From Paucibacter sp. Y2R2-4 (GTDB taxonomy: Bacteria; Pseudomonadota; Gammaproteobacteria; Burkholderiales; Burkholderiaceae_C), in NCBI RefSeq assembly GCF_025717535.1, contig NZ_JAJIRO010000001.1, positions 992,001 through 1,056,000 on the forward strand: a DNA stretch of 64,000 nucleotides. Reading direction: 5' to 3'. A program made the position numbers and the translations under genes. Every line of letters starts with the position of its first letter. Position 1 is the stretch's first letter. Below, one piece after another: positions 32,562-42,480 of the stretch. The notes under the pieces are model-generated. The model made no database searches and was not told where the DNA came from. It worked only from the letters and a program-made list of their open reading frames with translations.

Positions 32562-35501
32562 TTGTGCGCTTCAGCCTTTGAGCCAATTCCCGCTCGCTCC
32601 TTGACGCCAGATTCGCCTTGTCACAAGTCGAACGGGGCCTGGCTATTGCCAAAGGCAGATTCCTCGCCGGCACTCTCGCCAGCATGGCCTTCGTTGAGTG
32701 CGCACCTCACGTCAGCCTGGGTTTTTCTTGTGGGCTGGACACGCGGTCTCGCCTCAGCTCGGCCCCTGCGGTGGGATTTGACGCCATTCATGCTGGTGCT
32801 CCTGCTGGCCGCTCTTTGGCTGTGTGCAGCTGTCCCAACCGATGTGTCTGCATGGTTACCCCTCGCCGCAGCGAGCAAGGGAATGAAGTTTCTTCGCGTC
32901 TTGTTCGGCGGCGAAGTCCGATGCATTTTGGCCGCAGCGCCGGTCTTGATGAGCTGGCGAAACGCAAAAGAGACTGATCCCAGCTTGGCGCCGCAAAGCC
33001 ACAAGAACCGGCCTTTCCCCTGGAGGTCCACCGGCCAAACCCTCATTGCTTGGGCTCTGGTTGGGCTGAGTCTTTGCAGTTTGGCATTGCTGGTCGGGCC
33101 GCCAGGTCAGGAATCGATCCCTGCCGGCGTCCAATTGTTCTTGCCGCTCCTCTTGCTAGGTGCTGTCAGCCTGCTGATGCCTTTGCCAGTCAGCGGAATC
33201 AACGCCCTGCTGCTCGCGCTGACCGCAGCCGGGGCCGCAGCGCAAAGCGTCGGGCCGTTTGCCAGACTAAGCCAACTCGAACAACTGGTCTTGTGGATGG
33301 GTCTGAGCAGCTGCGCTGCCGCCTTGCCGATCTTGACCTTGTTTTTCAAGCGCAGGCAAGACACAGACAAGCAGCAGTTTCACGCGGCGCTCGAGGCCTT
33401 GGGCCAGGGCTCATCCGAGTGGCGGGTCGGCGCCGAAGGCTGCCAAGCCTTGTTTGCGTCTGCAGCTTGGCAGCAACGCATGGGCCCAACGCCGGCTGAC
33501 TTGACGCGACCGCTGGACTGGCTCAGCAGGGCGCATCCGCTCGACCGGGAGCGGGTCAGCCTGAGCCTCGAAGCGCAAATCGCTGGCATGGGGCCGGATA
33601 TGGGCCAAGAGCTGCTGCGACTGTTCAGCGCTTCAGGCGCTTGGGCAAGCTATGAGCTCCATTGCCAGGTGCTTGCACGCGACTCCCGCGGGCAAGCCGA
33701 GCGCCTCCTTTGCACGCTGCGAGATGTGAGCCAGCGACTCGAAGCCGAAGAGCGCCAGCGTATGAGCGTCAGCTTGTTTGAGCATCTGCAAGAGGGTTTG
33801 TTGGTCACTGACACCGAATTCCGGGTTTTGGACGCCAACCCAAGCTTTTGCCAGATGCTGGGTCAAGACAGAGAAGTCCTGCTCGGCCAAGCCATGGCGG
33901 CTTTGGAGCCCAATTGCCTGCGACGCTCGGGCCACTCCCCTGAGCAGGTTCAAAAGGCATTGCTAGAAACGAACTTTTGGCGAGGCCGCGTTCAAACGGA
34001 AAGAGCCGATGGCAGCCGCTGCCATCTACAACTCACGGTGGCCAGCATTCCCGAGCCCGATGGCCCGCTGCGCTATCGCGTGGTCACCGTCAATGATTTG
34101 ACTCAGCTGCTGCAGCAACAAGAGCTGCTGGCACGTCAAGCCAGCACCGACGCCTTGACCGGCCTGCCCAATCAGGCCGCCTTCATGCAAACCCTTCGCC
34201 AAGGCTTGCTGATGGCTGAGCGCGAAAACTTCCGGCTCAGCGTGTGTCGCCTCGATCTCGACCAGTTCAAGCAATTGAACCAGCAATATGGCAGCGAGGT
34301 CGGGGACGCCCTCTTGCAGCAATTGGCACAGCGCCTGCAGGCGGCATTGCGCAGCGCGCAGCAATGGTCGGACGCTGTAGCACGCTTGCACGGCGATGAG
34401 TTTGCCTTGTTACTGCGCAGCAGCAGTCCCGAAGAGGCTCAAAGAGCCATGGACCGGATCCAAAAGATCCTGATGCAACCTTTCCGCTTTGCGCCCTCCA
34501 GACGCAAAGGTGCAGATCTGGCCGAGGAAGAAGAGCTCGTCCTGAGCATTAGCGCCAGCATTGGCGCCACGGTTTTTCCCCAAGACAAAGCCGATGCCGA
34601 AACCTTGATGCGCCACGCCGGCCACGCGCTTTACCGCGTCAAGCATGCCGGCCGCAAGGGCTTCCAGCTCTTTGATACCGCCAAGCATTTGCGCGATGAA
34701 GCCAGTTTGCTGGCACTCGCCCGGGTGCAGCAAGCACTAGATGCGGGCGAGCTGCGCCTGCACTATCAACCCAAGATTGATATGTCGAGCGGCCAAGTCT
34801 TGGGCGTGGAAGCCCTGCTGCGCTGGCAACACCCCGACCAAGGCCTGCTGGCGCCGCTGCATTTCCTGCCACTCATTGAGCCTACGGGCCTGGGCATCCA
34901 GGTAGGCGATTGGGTGATCGAACAAGCACTGAAGCAAAGTGCTGAATGGTTGCGCGCAGGCCTACAACTCGAAGTCAGCGTCAATGTGACCGCCCGTCAA
35001 TTGCAGACCCCTGACTTCGCTTTGCGCCTGCAGGAGCTGATTCAGCGCCACCAAGAACCGGTGGCCCAGCACCTGTGCCTGGAGGTATTGGAATCAGCCG
35101 CACTGGCCGATGTTCGCAACACCGATCAATTGATTCAGAGCTGCCGTGATTTCGGCGTCCGCTTCGCGCTGGATGACTTTGGCACCGGCTATTCAACGCT
35201 GACCTATTTGAAGCGCCTCACCGTCAACGCATTGAAGATCGACCGATCCTTCGTGCAAAACATGCTGATTGACGAGCAAGACAGCGCCTTGGTCGAGGGT
35301 GTCATCGGTCTGGCCCGAACCTTTGAATGCGCCGTAGTGGCCGAAGGCGTGGAAACTGCCGCGCACGCCAGAGCTTTGCTGAAGCTTGGTTGTCTTCAAG
35401 GCCAAGGCAATGGCATCGCGCCCGCCATGCCGCCGCAAGAGGTGCAGGCCTGGATCGAAAGTTTTGGCCATTCACACTGGCACCAGCACATGAACGCATA
35501 A
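32562..35501 (+). CDS. Membrane GGDEF-EAL protein (cyclic-di-GMP metabolism)
   Basis: A large two-domain c-di-GMP protein of up to 979 residues. Hydrophobic segments lie at about 76-96, 158-180, 187-206 and 214-230. A PAS-type region precedes the GGDEF domain (about 540-680), whose motif reads H-G-D-E-F (610-614) instead of G-G-D-E-F. The EAL domain (about 705-960) has E-A-L at 750-752, D-D-F-G-T-G-Y-S and E-G-V-E-T, so phosphodiesterase activity is plausible. The start is uncertain: the open frame begins with TTG at 32562, but an ATG at 32790 directly precedes the first membrane helix; no clear ribosome binding site supports either. It lies 60 bp before dnaG, where rpsU often sits. Confidence 0.87.
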   Translation: MCASAFEPIPARSLTPDSPCHKSNGAWLLPKADSSPALSPAWPSLSAHLTSAWVFLVGWTRGLASARPLRWDLTPFMLVLLLAALWLCAAVPTDVSAWLPLAAASKGMKFLRVLFGGEVRCILAAAPVLMSWRNAKETDPSLAPQSHKNRPFPWRSTGQTLIAWALVGLSLCSLALLVGPPGQESIPAGVQLFLPLLLLGAVSLLMPLPVSGINALLLALTAAGAAAQSVGPFARLSQLEQLVLWMGLSSCAAALPILTLFFKRRQDTDKQQFHAALEALGQGSSEWRVGAEGCQALFASAAWQQRMGPTPADLTRPLDWLSRAHPLDRERVSLSLEAQIAGMGPDMGQELLRLFSASGAWASYELHCQVLARDSRGQAERLLCTLRDVSQRLEAEERQRMSVSLFEHLQEGLLVTDTEFRVLDANPSFCQMLGQDREVLLGQAMAALEPNCLRRSGHSPEQVQKALLETNFWRGRVQTERADGSRCHLQLTVASIPEPDGPLRYRVVTVNDLTQLLQQQELLARQASTDALTGLPNQAAFMQTLRQGLLMAERENFRLSVCRLDLDQFKQLNQQYGSEVGDALLQQLAQRLQAALRSAQQWSDAVARLHGDEFALLLRSSSPEEAQRAMDRIQKILMQPFRFAPSRRKGADLAEEEELVLSISASIGATVFPQDKADAETLMRHAGHALYRVKHAGRKGFQLFDTAKHLRDEASLLALARVQQALDAGELRLHYQPKIDMSSGQVLGVEALLRWQHPDQGLLAPLHFLPLIEPTGLGIQVGDWVIEQALKQSAEWLRAGLQLEVSVNVTARQLQTPDFALRLQELIQRHQEPVAQHLCLEVLESAALADVRNTDQLIQSCRDFGVRFALDDFGTGYSTLTYLKRLTVNALKIDRSFVQNMLIDEQDSALVEGVIGLARTFECAVVAEGVETAAHARALLKLGCLQGQGNGIAPAMPPQEVQAWIESFGHSHWHQHMNA

Positions 35502-35561
35502 AGCACGGCACGTCTTTGCACTTGGCTGGTTAGGCGCGCGCCTTGCTTTAGACTCGCCCCG

Positions 35562-37571
35562 GTGATTCCACCTGGCTTTATCCAAGATTTACTGTCCCGC
35601 ACCGACATCGTCGAGGTGGTGGGGCGCCATGTCGAGCTGAAAAAAGCCGGCATCAACCACAAGGGCCTCTGCCCCTTCCACGGCGAAAAGTCGCCCAGCT
35701 TCATCGTCAGCCCGACCCGGCAGACCTATCACTGCTTTGGCTGCGGCGTGCACGGCAATGCCGTGGGCTTTTTGATGGAGCACAGCGGGCTGGGCTTCGT
35801 CGAAGCGGTGCAAGACCTGGCCCAACAGGCCGGCATGCAAGTACCGGAGGACGAGCGCTCGGCCGAAGAGCGCGAGCGCGCCGTGCAGCAGAAAAAGCGC
35901 CAGGCCACACTTAACGATGTATTACTCAAGGCCAGCGACCACTACCGCGCTCAACTGAAGAAGTCGCAGCGCGCCGTCTCATACTTGAAAAAGCGTGGGC
36001 TGACCGGTCAGATCGCCGCGCAGTTCGCCCTGGGCTATTCACCCGAAGGCTGGCGCACCCTGGCCAGCGCCTTCCCGTCCTATGAAGACCCGCTGCTGGT
36101 GGAGTCTGGCATGGTGATCGTCTCGGGCGAAGAAGGCGAAGAGCAAAAGCGCTACGACCGATTCCGCGACCGCATCATGTTCCCGATCCGCAATGTCACC
36201 GGTGAAACCATCGGCTTCGGCGGGCGCATCTTGGACAAGGGCGAGCCCAAGTATCTGAACTCCCCCGAAACCCCGGTCTTCAGCAAGGGCCGCGAGTTGT
36301 ATGGCCTGTTTGAGGGCCGCGCCGGCATTCGCCAACGCGGCTACGCACTGGTGGTCGAAGGCTATATGGATGTGGTGGCCTTGGCCCAAAGCGGCTTCGG
36401 CAACGCCGTGGCCACCTTGGGCACGGCCTGCACGGCAGAACATGTGCACAAGCTGTTTCGCTTCACCGAATCGGTGGTCTTCAGCTTTGACGGCGACGCC
36501 GCTGGGCGCCGCGCCGCCGGCCGCGCACTGGAGGCCGCCCTGCCCCACGCCACCGACACCCGCTCCGTCAAGTTCCTCTTCTTGCCCGCCGAGCATGACC
36601 CGGACTCCTATGTACGGGAGTTTGGGCCGGAGGCGTTTGAGCGCTGCGTCCAAGACGCTGTGCCGCTGTCGCGCCAATTGATGGACGCAAGCGCAGAGGG
36701 CTGCGATTTGGGCAGCGTCGAGGGGCGCGCCCGCATGCTGTCGAATGCTCGCCCTTTGTGGCAAGCACTCCCCCAAGGCCTGCTCAAGCGAGCCTTGCTG
36801 AGCGAGTTGGCCAAGCAGGCCCAACTCGGCGATCAAGATTTGATCAGCGCCTGGCAGGTGGGCGGCCCTGAGGCGTCCTCACCACGCAAGCCGCAGTCGC
36901 GTCGCCCCAGTCACGATAACGGCTACGCCCATGAGCCGCCGCCGGACTACGATCATCTGGACTATGGGCCCTCGGCCGACTATGAACCGTCGATCGCCGG
37001 TGAAGCGCCTGTCGAACCCACAGAGCGCAAAGCATGGAAACCCAAAAAGGAATGGGTTCCCGCCAAGGACTGGAAAGGCAAGGCCGGCAACTGGAAGCGC
37101 CGTGGCGAGCCCGAAGACGAAACCATGGGCACACCGCGCAGCGCACCCAAGATCCAGGCTGACCATGCATTGCGCATGCTGCTGCTCAACAGTGTGTGGT
37201 GGGAGGCTTTAAGCCCTGACGATCAGCACATGCTGCACGAATTGCCTGGCTTGCACGGCCAATTGATTCACTGGCTAGAGCGTCATTTGCTCAACCACGG
37301 CGCCGGTGCCTGGTCGGTGCTGGAGGCTGCTTTGGCCGAAGACGGCTTGCTAGATCAGGCCCAAGGCTTGGTGGGCGGCTTGCACAGCGAAGAAGAACCG
37401 CTGCTCGAAGACTTGCAAAACGTCATCAAAAAACTCTGGATTGAAGAATTGGTGGCCGAGACCAAGCGCATTGCGGCCGCCAATCCGCAAGGCCCGGATC
37501 TGGAGCGCTTCAAGCAATTGCAAGCCCAGATTCAAGGGCTCAGGGCCGCGTTGACGGTGGCCTCCGCCTAA
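35562..37571 (+). CDS. dnaG: DNA primase DnaG
   Basis: Makes RNA primers for replication. The GTG at 35562 gives the canonical N-terminus I-P-P-G-F-I-Q-D-L-L-S-R-T-D-I. The CHC2 zinc finger (C-P-F-H...C-F-G-C), the core with the RNA-polymerase-like basic motif, and the Toprim domain (V-V-E-G-Y-M-D-V, F-D-G-D-A-A-G) are all present. A linker at about residues 430-540 is low-complexity, rich in Tyr/Asp/Pro then Lys/Trp. The C-terminal 130 residues form the DnaB-interaction domain. It precedes rpoD, as in the conserved macromolecular synthesis operon. Confidence 0.95.
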   Translation: MIPPGFIQDLLSRTDIVEVVGRHVELKKAGINHKGLCPFHGEKSPSFIVSPTRQTYHCFGCGVHGNAVGFLMEHSGLGFVEAVQDLAQQAGMQVPEDERSAEERERAVQQKKRQATLNDVLLKASDHYRAQLKKSQRAVSYLKKRGLTGQIAAQFALGYSPEGWRTLASAFPSYEDPLLVESGMVIVSGEEGEEQKRYDRFRDRIMFPIRNVTGETIGFGGRILDKGEPKYLNSPETPVFSKGRELYGLFEGRAGIRQRGYALVVEGYMDVVALAQSGFGNAVATLGTACTAEHVHKLFRFTESVVFSFDGDAAGRRAAGRALEAALPHATDTRSVKFLFLPAEHDPDSYVREFGPEAFERCVQDAVPLSRQLMDASAEGCDLGSVEGRARMLSNARPLWQALPQGLLKRALLSELAKQAQLGDQDLISAWQVGGPEASSPRKPQSRRPSHDNGYAHEPPPDYDHLDYGPSADYEPSIAGEAPVEPTERKAWKPKKEWVPAKDWKGKAGNWKRRGEPEDETMGTPRSAPKIQADHALRMLLLNSVWWEALSPDDQHMLHELPGLHGQLIHWLERHLLNHGAGAWSVLEAALAEDGLLDQAQGLVGGLHSEEEPLLEDLQNVIKKLWIEELVAETKRIAAANPQGPDLERFKQLQAQIQGLRAALTVASA

Positions 37572-37945
37572 TTTTTCAAAGCACTCGCCTCAGCGCCCTT
37601 CAATTGGGCGATAATTAAGGGTTTCCGCGCGCGTCAAGAGTGACGGCAAATATTGCCGGACCCGGCCACCCAGCGACACTGGGCACCCCACAGCGGGTAT
37701 CAAGGCCACCTGTATCCGCCAAGTTTGCAGACTCAAACGTTCACGCTAACTTGCACGCGCCGCGCTTGGAACGGGTTGTTTTTCAGCCATGCTCCGGGCG
37801 TATGAATGCCACCTGGGCCGAGCTCCGCCTTGAAAAGCGCAGTAAACGGCCCCAGGTGGCTGCTGCATTGTTCGCTTGATCCGTTCAAGAAAAATATTTC
37901 AAATCCCTCACCGGCCTGCCGCCCAACTTTCACCCGAGGATCTGC
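37572..37945. other. 374-bp dnaG-rpoD intergenic region (rpoD leader)
   Basis: No gene is credible here. A GATAAT -10-like sequence at 37610-37615, with a poor -35, may be an rpoD promoter. A long hairpin (37808-37860) lies further downstream. The rpoD Shine-Dalgarno GAGGA is at 37936-37940. Confidence 0.5.
37808..37860 (+). other. Long inverted repeat in the rpoD leader
   Basis: GCCACCTGGGCCG (37808-37820) pairs with CGGCCCCAGGTGGC (37847-37860) with one bulged C, around a 26-base loop. No T run follows, so a structured leader is likelier than a terminator. Confidence 0.5.
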
Positions 37946-40165
37946 ATGACTGCCAAAAAGACCGCGCCCACCGCCACCGCCGAGACCGAAGAGCTCAAGA
38001 AGCCCGCTGCCAAGGCCGTGAAAGCCGTCAAGGCCCCCAAGGCTGCTGCTGAAGCAGGCGCCGGCGGCGAAGACAAGCCCAAGCGCGGCCGCAAGCCCAA
38101 GGCAGCCACCGAGACCAAGAAAGCCGCTGGCAAGAAGGCCACTGAAGTCGAAGAAGAGGACTTCTCCGACCTCGAAGCCGATCTGGAAGGCGAACCCGAA
38201 GCCGAAGCTGAGGTGGCCGAGGCCGCTGAAGACAAGCCCAAGGCCAAGCCCCTGCGCATGAAGGTCAGCCGCGCCAAAGAGCGCGCGCTGATGCGTGAAT
38301 TCGGCCTGGAAGAAACCGCGCTGACGGAAGAAGAAGCCGCCAAGCGCCGCCACGAGCTGAAGACCCTGATCAAGATGGGCAAGACGCGTGGCTTCCTGAC
38401 GCACCAGGAAATCAACGACCACTTGCCCGAAAAGCTGGTCAACGAGGAAATCCTCGAGGCCATCATTTCCATGTTGAACGACATGGGCATCGCGGTCTAC
38501 GAGCAGGCCCCTGACGCCGCCACCCTGCTGATCCAGGGCAGCGCCACCGCCACCTCGACCGAAGAAGAAGCCGAAGAAGCCGCCGAAGCCGCCCTGTCCA
38601 CCGTGGACTCGGAATTCGGCCGGACGACCGACCCGGTGCGCATGTATATGCGCGAAATGGGCACGGTCGAGCTGCTGACCCGCGAAGGCGAAATCGAAAT
38701 CGCCAAGCGCATCGAAGGTGGCCTGCAAGCCATGATGTTGGCCATCTCGGCCTCGCCCACCACCATCGCCCACATCATCGACCTGGCCGACAAGATCCGC
38801 GCCGGCGAGAAGACGATCTCGGAAGTGGTGGACGGTTTCGTCGCCGCCGATGAGGCCGACGACTATGTGGCCGAAGAAGACTTCGACGAATTCGACGAAG
38901 AAGACGACGACGACGGCAATGGCGGCTCCAAGGCGCTGACCAAGAAGCTGGAAGAGCTGAAGAACGCCGCCCTGGTCAAGCTGGACTCGCTGGCCGTCAA
39001 CTTCGACAAGATGCGCAAAGCCTTTGAGAAGGACGGCTACAAGTCGGCCACCTACAACAAGGCCCAGCAAGCCATCAGCGCCGAGCTGATGACCATCCGC
39101 TTCACCGTCAAGACGATTGAAAAGCTCTGCGATCTGCTGCGCTCGCAAGTGGACGATGTGCGTCGCTACGAGCGCGAACTGCGCAAGATCGTGGTGGACA
39201 AGTGCGGCATGCCTCAGGAGTACTTCATCAAGACCTTCCCGCCCAATGCGCTGAACCGCGCCTGGGCCGAGAAGGAAGTCGCCGCTGGCAAGCCTTACTC
39301 CAATGTGCTGGCGCGCAATCTGCCGCCGGTGCAAGAGTTGCAGCAAAAGCTGATCGACATCCAAAGCAAGGCCGTCGTGCCGATTGATGATCTCAAGGAC
39401 ATCAACAAGAAGATGAACGAGGGCGAAAAGGCCTCGCGCGACGCCAAGAAGGAAATGATCGAGGCCAACTTGCGTCTCGTGATCTCCATCGCCAAGAAAT
39501 ACACCAACCGCGGACTGCAGTTCCTGGACCTGATCCAGGAAGGCAATATCGGCTTGATGAAGGCGGTGGACAAGTTCGAATACCGTCGCGGCTACAAGTT
39601 CTCGACCTACGCCACTTGGTGGATCCGTCAGGCCATCACCCGTTCGATCGCCGATCAGGCCCGCACCATCCGTATCCCGGTGCACATGATCGAAACGATC
39701 AACAAGATGAACCGCATCTCGCGCCAGCATTTGCAGGAATTCGGCTTTGAGCCGGATGCGCCGACCCTGGCCGAGAAGATGGAGATTCCTGAGGACAAGA
39801 TCCGCAAGATCATGAAGATCGCCAAAGAGCCGATCTCCATGGAAACGCCGATCGGTGACGATGACGACAGCCACCTGGGCGACTTCATCGAAGACACCAA
39901 CAACACCGCGCCGATCGAAGCAGCGATGCAAGCCGGCCTGCGCGATGTGGTGAAGGACATCCTCGACAGCCTGACCCCGCGCGAAGCCAAGGTGCTGCGC
40001 ATGCGCTTCGGCATCGAAATGAGCACGGATCACACGCTGGAAGAAGTCGGCAAGCAGTTCGACGTCACCCGCGAGCGCATCCGCCAGATCGAAGCCAAGG
40101 CCATCCGCAAGCTCAAGCACCCAAGCCGTTCAGACAAACTGCGTACGTATCTGGACAATCTCTGA
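37946..40165 (+). CDS. rpoD: RNA polymerase primary sigma factor RpoD (sigma-70)
   Basis: Housekeeping sigma factor of 739 residues. The first 100 residues are a Lys/Ala-rich then Glu/Asp-rich extension common in betaproteobacteria, followed by region 1.1. Region 1.2 contains [11 protein letters not shown]. Next are an acidic non-conserved region with [10 protein letters not shown], regions 2.1-2.4 ([12 protein letters not shown]...[12 protein letters not shown]), region 3, and region 4.2 ([17 protein letters not shown]). Everything needed for -10 and -35 recognition is present. The ATG has GAGGA five bases upstream. Two hairpins, one a terminator, follow the stop. Confidence 0.97.
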   Translation: MTAKKTAPTATAETEELKKPAAKAVKAVKAPKAAAEAGAGGEDKPKRGRKPKAATETKKAAGKKATEVEEEDFSDLEADLEGEPEAEAEVAEAAEDKPKAKPLRMKVSRAKERALMREFGLEETALTEEEAAKRRHELKTLIKMGKTRGFLTHQEINDHLPEKLVNEEILEAIISMLNDMGIAVYEQAPDAATLLIQGSATATSTEEEAEEAAEAALSTVDSEFGRTTDPVRMYMREMGTVELLTREGEIEIAKRIEGGLQAMMLAISASPTTIAHIIDLADKIRAGEKTISEVVDGFVAADEADDYVAEEDFDEFDEEDDDDGNGGSKALTKKLEELKNAALVKLDSLAVNFDKMRKAFEKDGYKSATYNKAQQAISAELMTIRFTVKTIEKLCDLLRSQVDDVRRYERELRKIVVDKCGMPQEYFIKTFPPNALNRAWAEKEVAAGKPYSNVLARNLPPVQELQQKLIDIQSKAVVPIDDLKDINKKMNEGEKASRDAKKEMIEANLRLVISIAKKYTNRGLQFLDLIQEGNIGLMKAVDKFEYRRGYKFSTYATWWIRQAITRSIADQARTIRIPVHMIETINKMNRISRQHLQEFGFEPDAPTLAEKMEIPEDKIRKIMKIAKEPISMETPIGDDDDSHLGDFIEDTNNTAPIEAAMQAGLRDVVKDILDSLTPREAKVLRMRFGIEMSTDHTLEEVGKQFDVTRERIRQIEAKAIRKLKHPSRSDKLRTYLDNL

Positions 40166-40184
40166 TTGGAAAAATAGCTGACTT

Positions 40185-40202
40185 TCGGCGCTCTAGCGCC
40201 GA
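40185..40202. repeat. Short hairpin after rpoD
   Basis: TCGGCGCT-CT-AGCGCCGA, a perfect 8-bp stem, lies 19 bp after the rpoD stop without a T run; it may stabilise the 3' end ahead of the terminator. Confidence 0.55.
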
Positions 40203-40217
40203 CTCAAGGCACCCCGA

Positions 40218-40245
40218 GGGGCTGGAGCAATCCAGCCCCTTTTTC
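40218..40245 (+). terminator. Rho-independent terminator of rpoD
   Basis: GGGGCTGGA-GCAA-TCCAGCCCC, a perfect 9-bp stem with a GNRA loop, is followed by TTTTTC. Confidence 0.92.
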
Positions 40246-40339
40246 ATTTGCGCGTACCGCTTGGCCCTACAGCACAAGACCGACTTCAGCCGCGGCTACA
40301 CTGCCAACAATTTCACAGCCCAAGCCTTTGCCGTTTGCC

Positions 40340-41308
40340 ATGACCCAAATCCGGGAGCGCACTGTTTTGTTTGCCGATCTTCGTGGCAGCACTGCGCTTT
40401 TCGAAACGCTTGGCAATGCCGAAGCCACTTCGGTGGTAACGCACACGGTGGGGCTGATCGGGCAGGCGGTGGATGAGTGCGGCGGCAAGCTGATCAAGAC
40501 CTTGGGCGATGGCTTGATGGCGGTGTTTGAGACGCCCCGTGACGGCGTCAACTCCGCCGTGCTGATGCATGAAATGCTGGAACGTGTGGTCGCGCGCGGC
40601 AAGCAGCACGGCGCCTCGCCGGGCCTGCGCGCCTTGCGCATGCAAGTCGCCCTGGCGCGCGGTGAAGTGGTGGAAATGAATGGCGACTGTTTTGGCGATG
40701 CCGTCAATGTCGCTGCGCGCTTGCTCAACCATGCGGGCGATAACGAAACGCTGATCACGGCGGAAGTTTTGGCCGGCCTGCCCAGCAGCAAGAAGCTGCG
40801 TTTTCGCAGCCTGGATCTGATTGCCATTCGGGGCCGCGCCGAGCCGGTGCATGTGCATGTGCTGGACCAGCCGATGCAAGGCGATGTAGCCGCCACCCAG
40901 TTTGGCGAAGTGCAGCAAGCGATTGAACCCGATGGCATCCGCCTGATCTGGCTGGACCTGGACCGGGTCTTCGATATCGTCAGCATGCCCATCATCCTGG
41001 GCCGCAGCGTGCAAGCCACTTACTGCATTACCGATGCGCGCGTGTCACGCTCGCATGCACGCATCGACTGGCATGGCGGCAGCTTTTCGGTCACCGACCT
41101 CAGCTACAACGGCACTTATGTGCGCTTCGGCAATAGCGGCGACATCGTCAGCCTGAAGCGCGGCAGTTGCACCTTGCATGGACGCGGCGTCATTGGTCTG
41201 GGCAGCCCGCCGATTGACGCCACCTCGCCTACCGTCAGCTTTGAAGTGCTGCATTTTGCAGACACCGAGCCGCTGGGCTTTGGCCACCCACGAACACGCA
41301 GCGGCTGA
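40340..41308 (+). CDS. Class III adenylate/guanylate cyclase fused to an FHA domain
   Basis: A 322-residue cytoplasmic fusion. The N-terminal cyclase homology domain has the metal-binding motif V-L-F-A-D-L-R-G-S-T (D13), K-L-I-K-T-L-G-D-G (D57) and the N-V-A-A-R-L motif with catalytic Asn/Arg, so activity is plausible. After a linker, residues about 218-310 carry the FHA core: I-L-G-R-S, V-S-R-S-H-A-R-I and D-L-S-Y-N-G-T-Y-V, all residues needed to bind phosphothreonine. The ATG at 40340 is preferred. This suggests a cyclase recruited or regulated by a Ser/Thr kinase; the kinase gene at 20-22 kb is a candidate partner by inference only. It lies 34 bp before hemH. Confidence 0.88.
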   Translation: MTQIRERTVLFADLRGSTALFETLGNAEATSVVTHTVGLIGQAVDECGGKLIKTLGDGLMAVFETPRDGVNSAVLMHEMLERVVARGKQHGASPGLRALRMQVALARGEVVEMNGDCFGDAVNVAARLLNHAGDNETLITAEVLAGLPSSKKLRFRSLDLIAIRGRAEPVHVHVLDQPMQGDVAATQFGEVQQAIEPDGIRLIWLDLDRVFDIVSMPIILGRSVQATYCITDARVSRSHARIDWHGGSFSVTDLSYNGTYVRFGNSGDIVSLKRGSCTLHGRGVIGLGSPPIDATSPTVSFEVLHFADTEPLGFGHPRTRSG

Positions 41309-41342
41309 TCCGCACCAAGAACAACAAGCAAAGAATCGACGC

Positions 41343-42437
41343 ATGAGCCCCCGCCCCGAAGCGCCTTACTCCCACGGCAGCTCCACCAAGACCGCCCTGC
41401 TCTATTGCAATCTGGGCACGCCCGATGCCCCGACGGCGCCCGCGCTTCGCCGCTATTTGGCGCAGTTCCTCAGCGACCCACGCGTGGTAGAGATCCCACG
41501 CATCGTCTGGAAGGCCATCCTGCACGGCATCATCTTGCGGGTGCGCCCGGCCAAGTCAGCCGCCAAATACGCCAGCGTCTGGACCTCTGAGGGCTCTCCG
41601 CTGAAGGTCTGGACCGAAAAGCAATCGAAACTGCTGCAAGGCTATCTGGGTGAGCGCGGGCACGCGGTGACGGTGCGTTATGCCATGCGCTATGGCTCAC
41701 CTTCGATTGCCGACACCTTGAACGCCTTGCGCGCAGAAGGTGCCACCCGCATCCTGGTGCTGCCGGCCTATCCGCAGTACTCCGGCGCCACGACGGCCAG
41801 CGTGGTGGACGATGTGGCCCATTGGGCACTGAAGACCCGTCATCTGCCGGAGTTGCGTTTCATCAACCATTACCACGACGACCCGCAGTACGTCGCGGCA
41901 CTGGCCGACAGCGTGCGCGCCCACTGGGCCGAGCATGGCCGACCCGAGCGGCTGGTGATGAGCTTTCATGGCATGCCGGCGCGCACCCTGACCTTGGGTG
42001 ACCCCTACCACTGCGAATGCCTGAAGACCGGCCGCCTGCTTGCCGAAGCGCTGGGCCTGCAAAAGACCGACTATGTCGTCACCTTCCAAAGCCGCTTTGG
42101 CAAAGCCAAATGGCTGGAGCCCTATACCGAGCCCACGCTGAAAAAGCTGGCCAGCGAAGGCGTCAAAAACGTGGCGGTGATCTGCCCCGGCTTCAGCGCC
42201 GACTGCCTGGAAACGCTGGAAGAAATCAGCATGGAAGCACGCGAAGCCTTTTTGCACGCCGGCGGCAGCCACTTCAGCTACATCCCTTGCCTGAACGACA
42301 GCCCAGCCGGCATGCGCGCCTTGACCGCTCTGGCCGAACGCCATTTGCAGGGCTGGCCAACGCAAGGCGCGGCGCAGCCTGCCGCTGAACTTCAGAGCCA
42401 GCGCGAACGCGCTTTGGCCCTCGGCGCCAGCACCTAA
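41343..42437 (+). CDS. hemH: Ferrochelatase HemH
   Basis: Inserts Fe(II) into protoporphyrin IX, the last step of haem synthesis. The 364-residue protein shows L-L-Y-C-N-L-G-T-P, the Y-P-Q-Y-S segment, catalytic His in M-S-F-H-G-M-P, and the C-terminal F-S-A-D-C-L-E-T-L-E-E-I. The ATG at 41343 is chosen; the upstream frame overlaps the cyclase gene. It converges on tctA, 43 bp away. Confidence 0.95.
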   Translation: MSPRPEAPYSHGSSTKTALLYCNLGTPDAPTAPALRRYLAQFLSDPRVVEIPRIVWKAILHGIILRVRPAKSAAKYASVWTSEGSPLKVWTEKQSKLLQGYLGERGHAVTVRYAMRYGSPSIADTLNALRAEGATRILVLPAYPQYSGATTASVVDDVAHWALKTRHLPELRFINHYHDDPQYVAALADSVRAHWAEHGRPERLVMSFHGMPARTLTLGDPYHCECLKTGRLLAEALGLQKTDYVVTFQSRFGKAKWLEPYTEPTLKKLASEGVKNVAVICPGFSADCLETLEEISMEAREAFLHAGGSHFSYIPCLNDSPAGMRALTALAERHLQGWPTQGAAQPAAELQSQRERALALGAST

Positions 42438-42480
42438 GGGGAAGGCCTGCAACGCAGCGCCTCACCCTGTTCAGGCAGCC

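Noticed and set aside
37640-37879. Small plus-strand open frame in the rpoD leader
   Set aside because: No ribosome binding site, no family resemblance, and it overlaps the leader hairpin; treated as non-coding.
37733-40120. Long minus-strand open frame (795 codons) opposite rpoD
   Set aside because: Antisense shadow of rpoD; rpoD is canonical and the shadow is a low-complexity Phe/Gly/Leu-rich translation.
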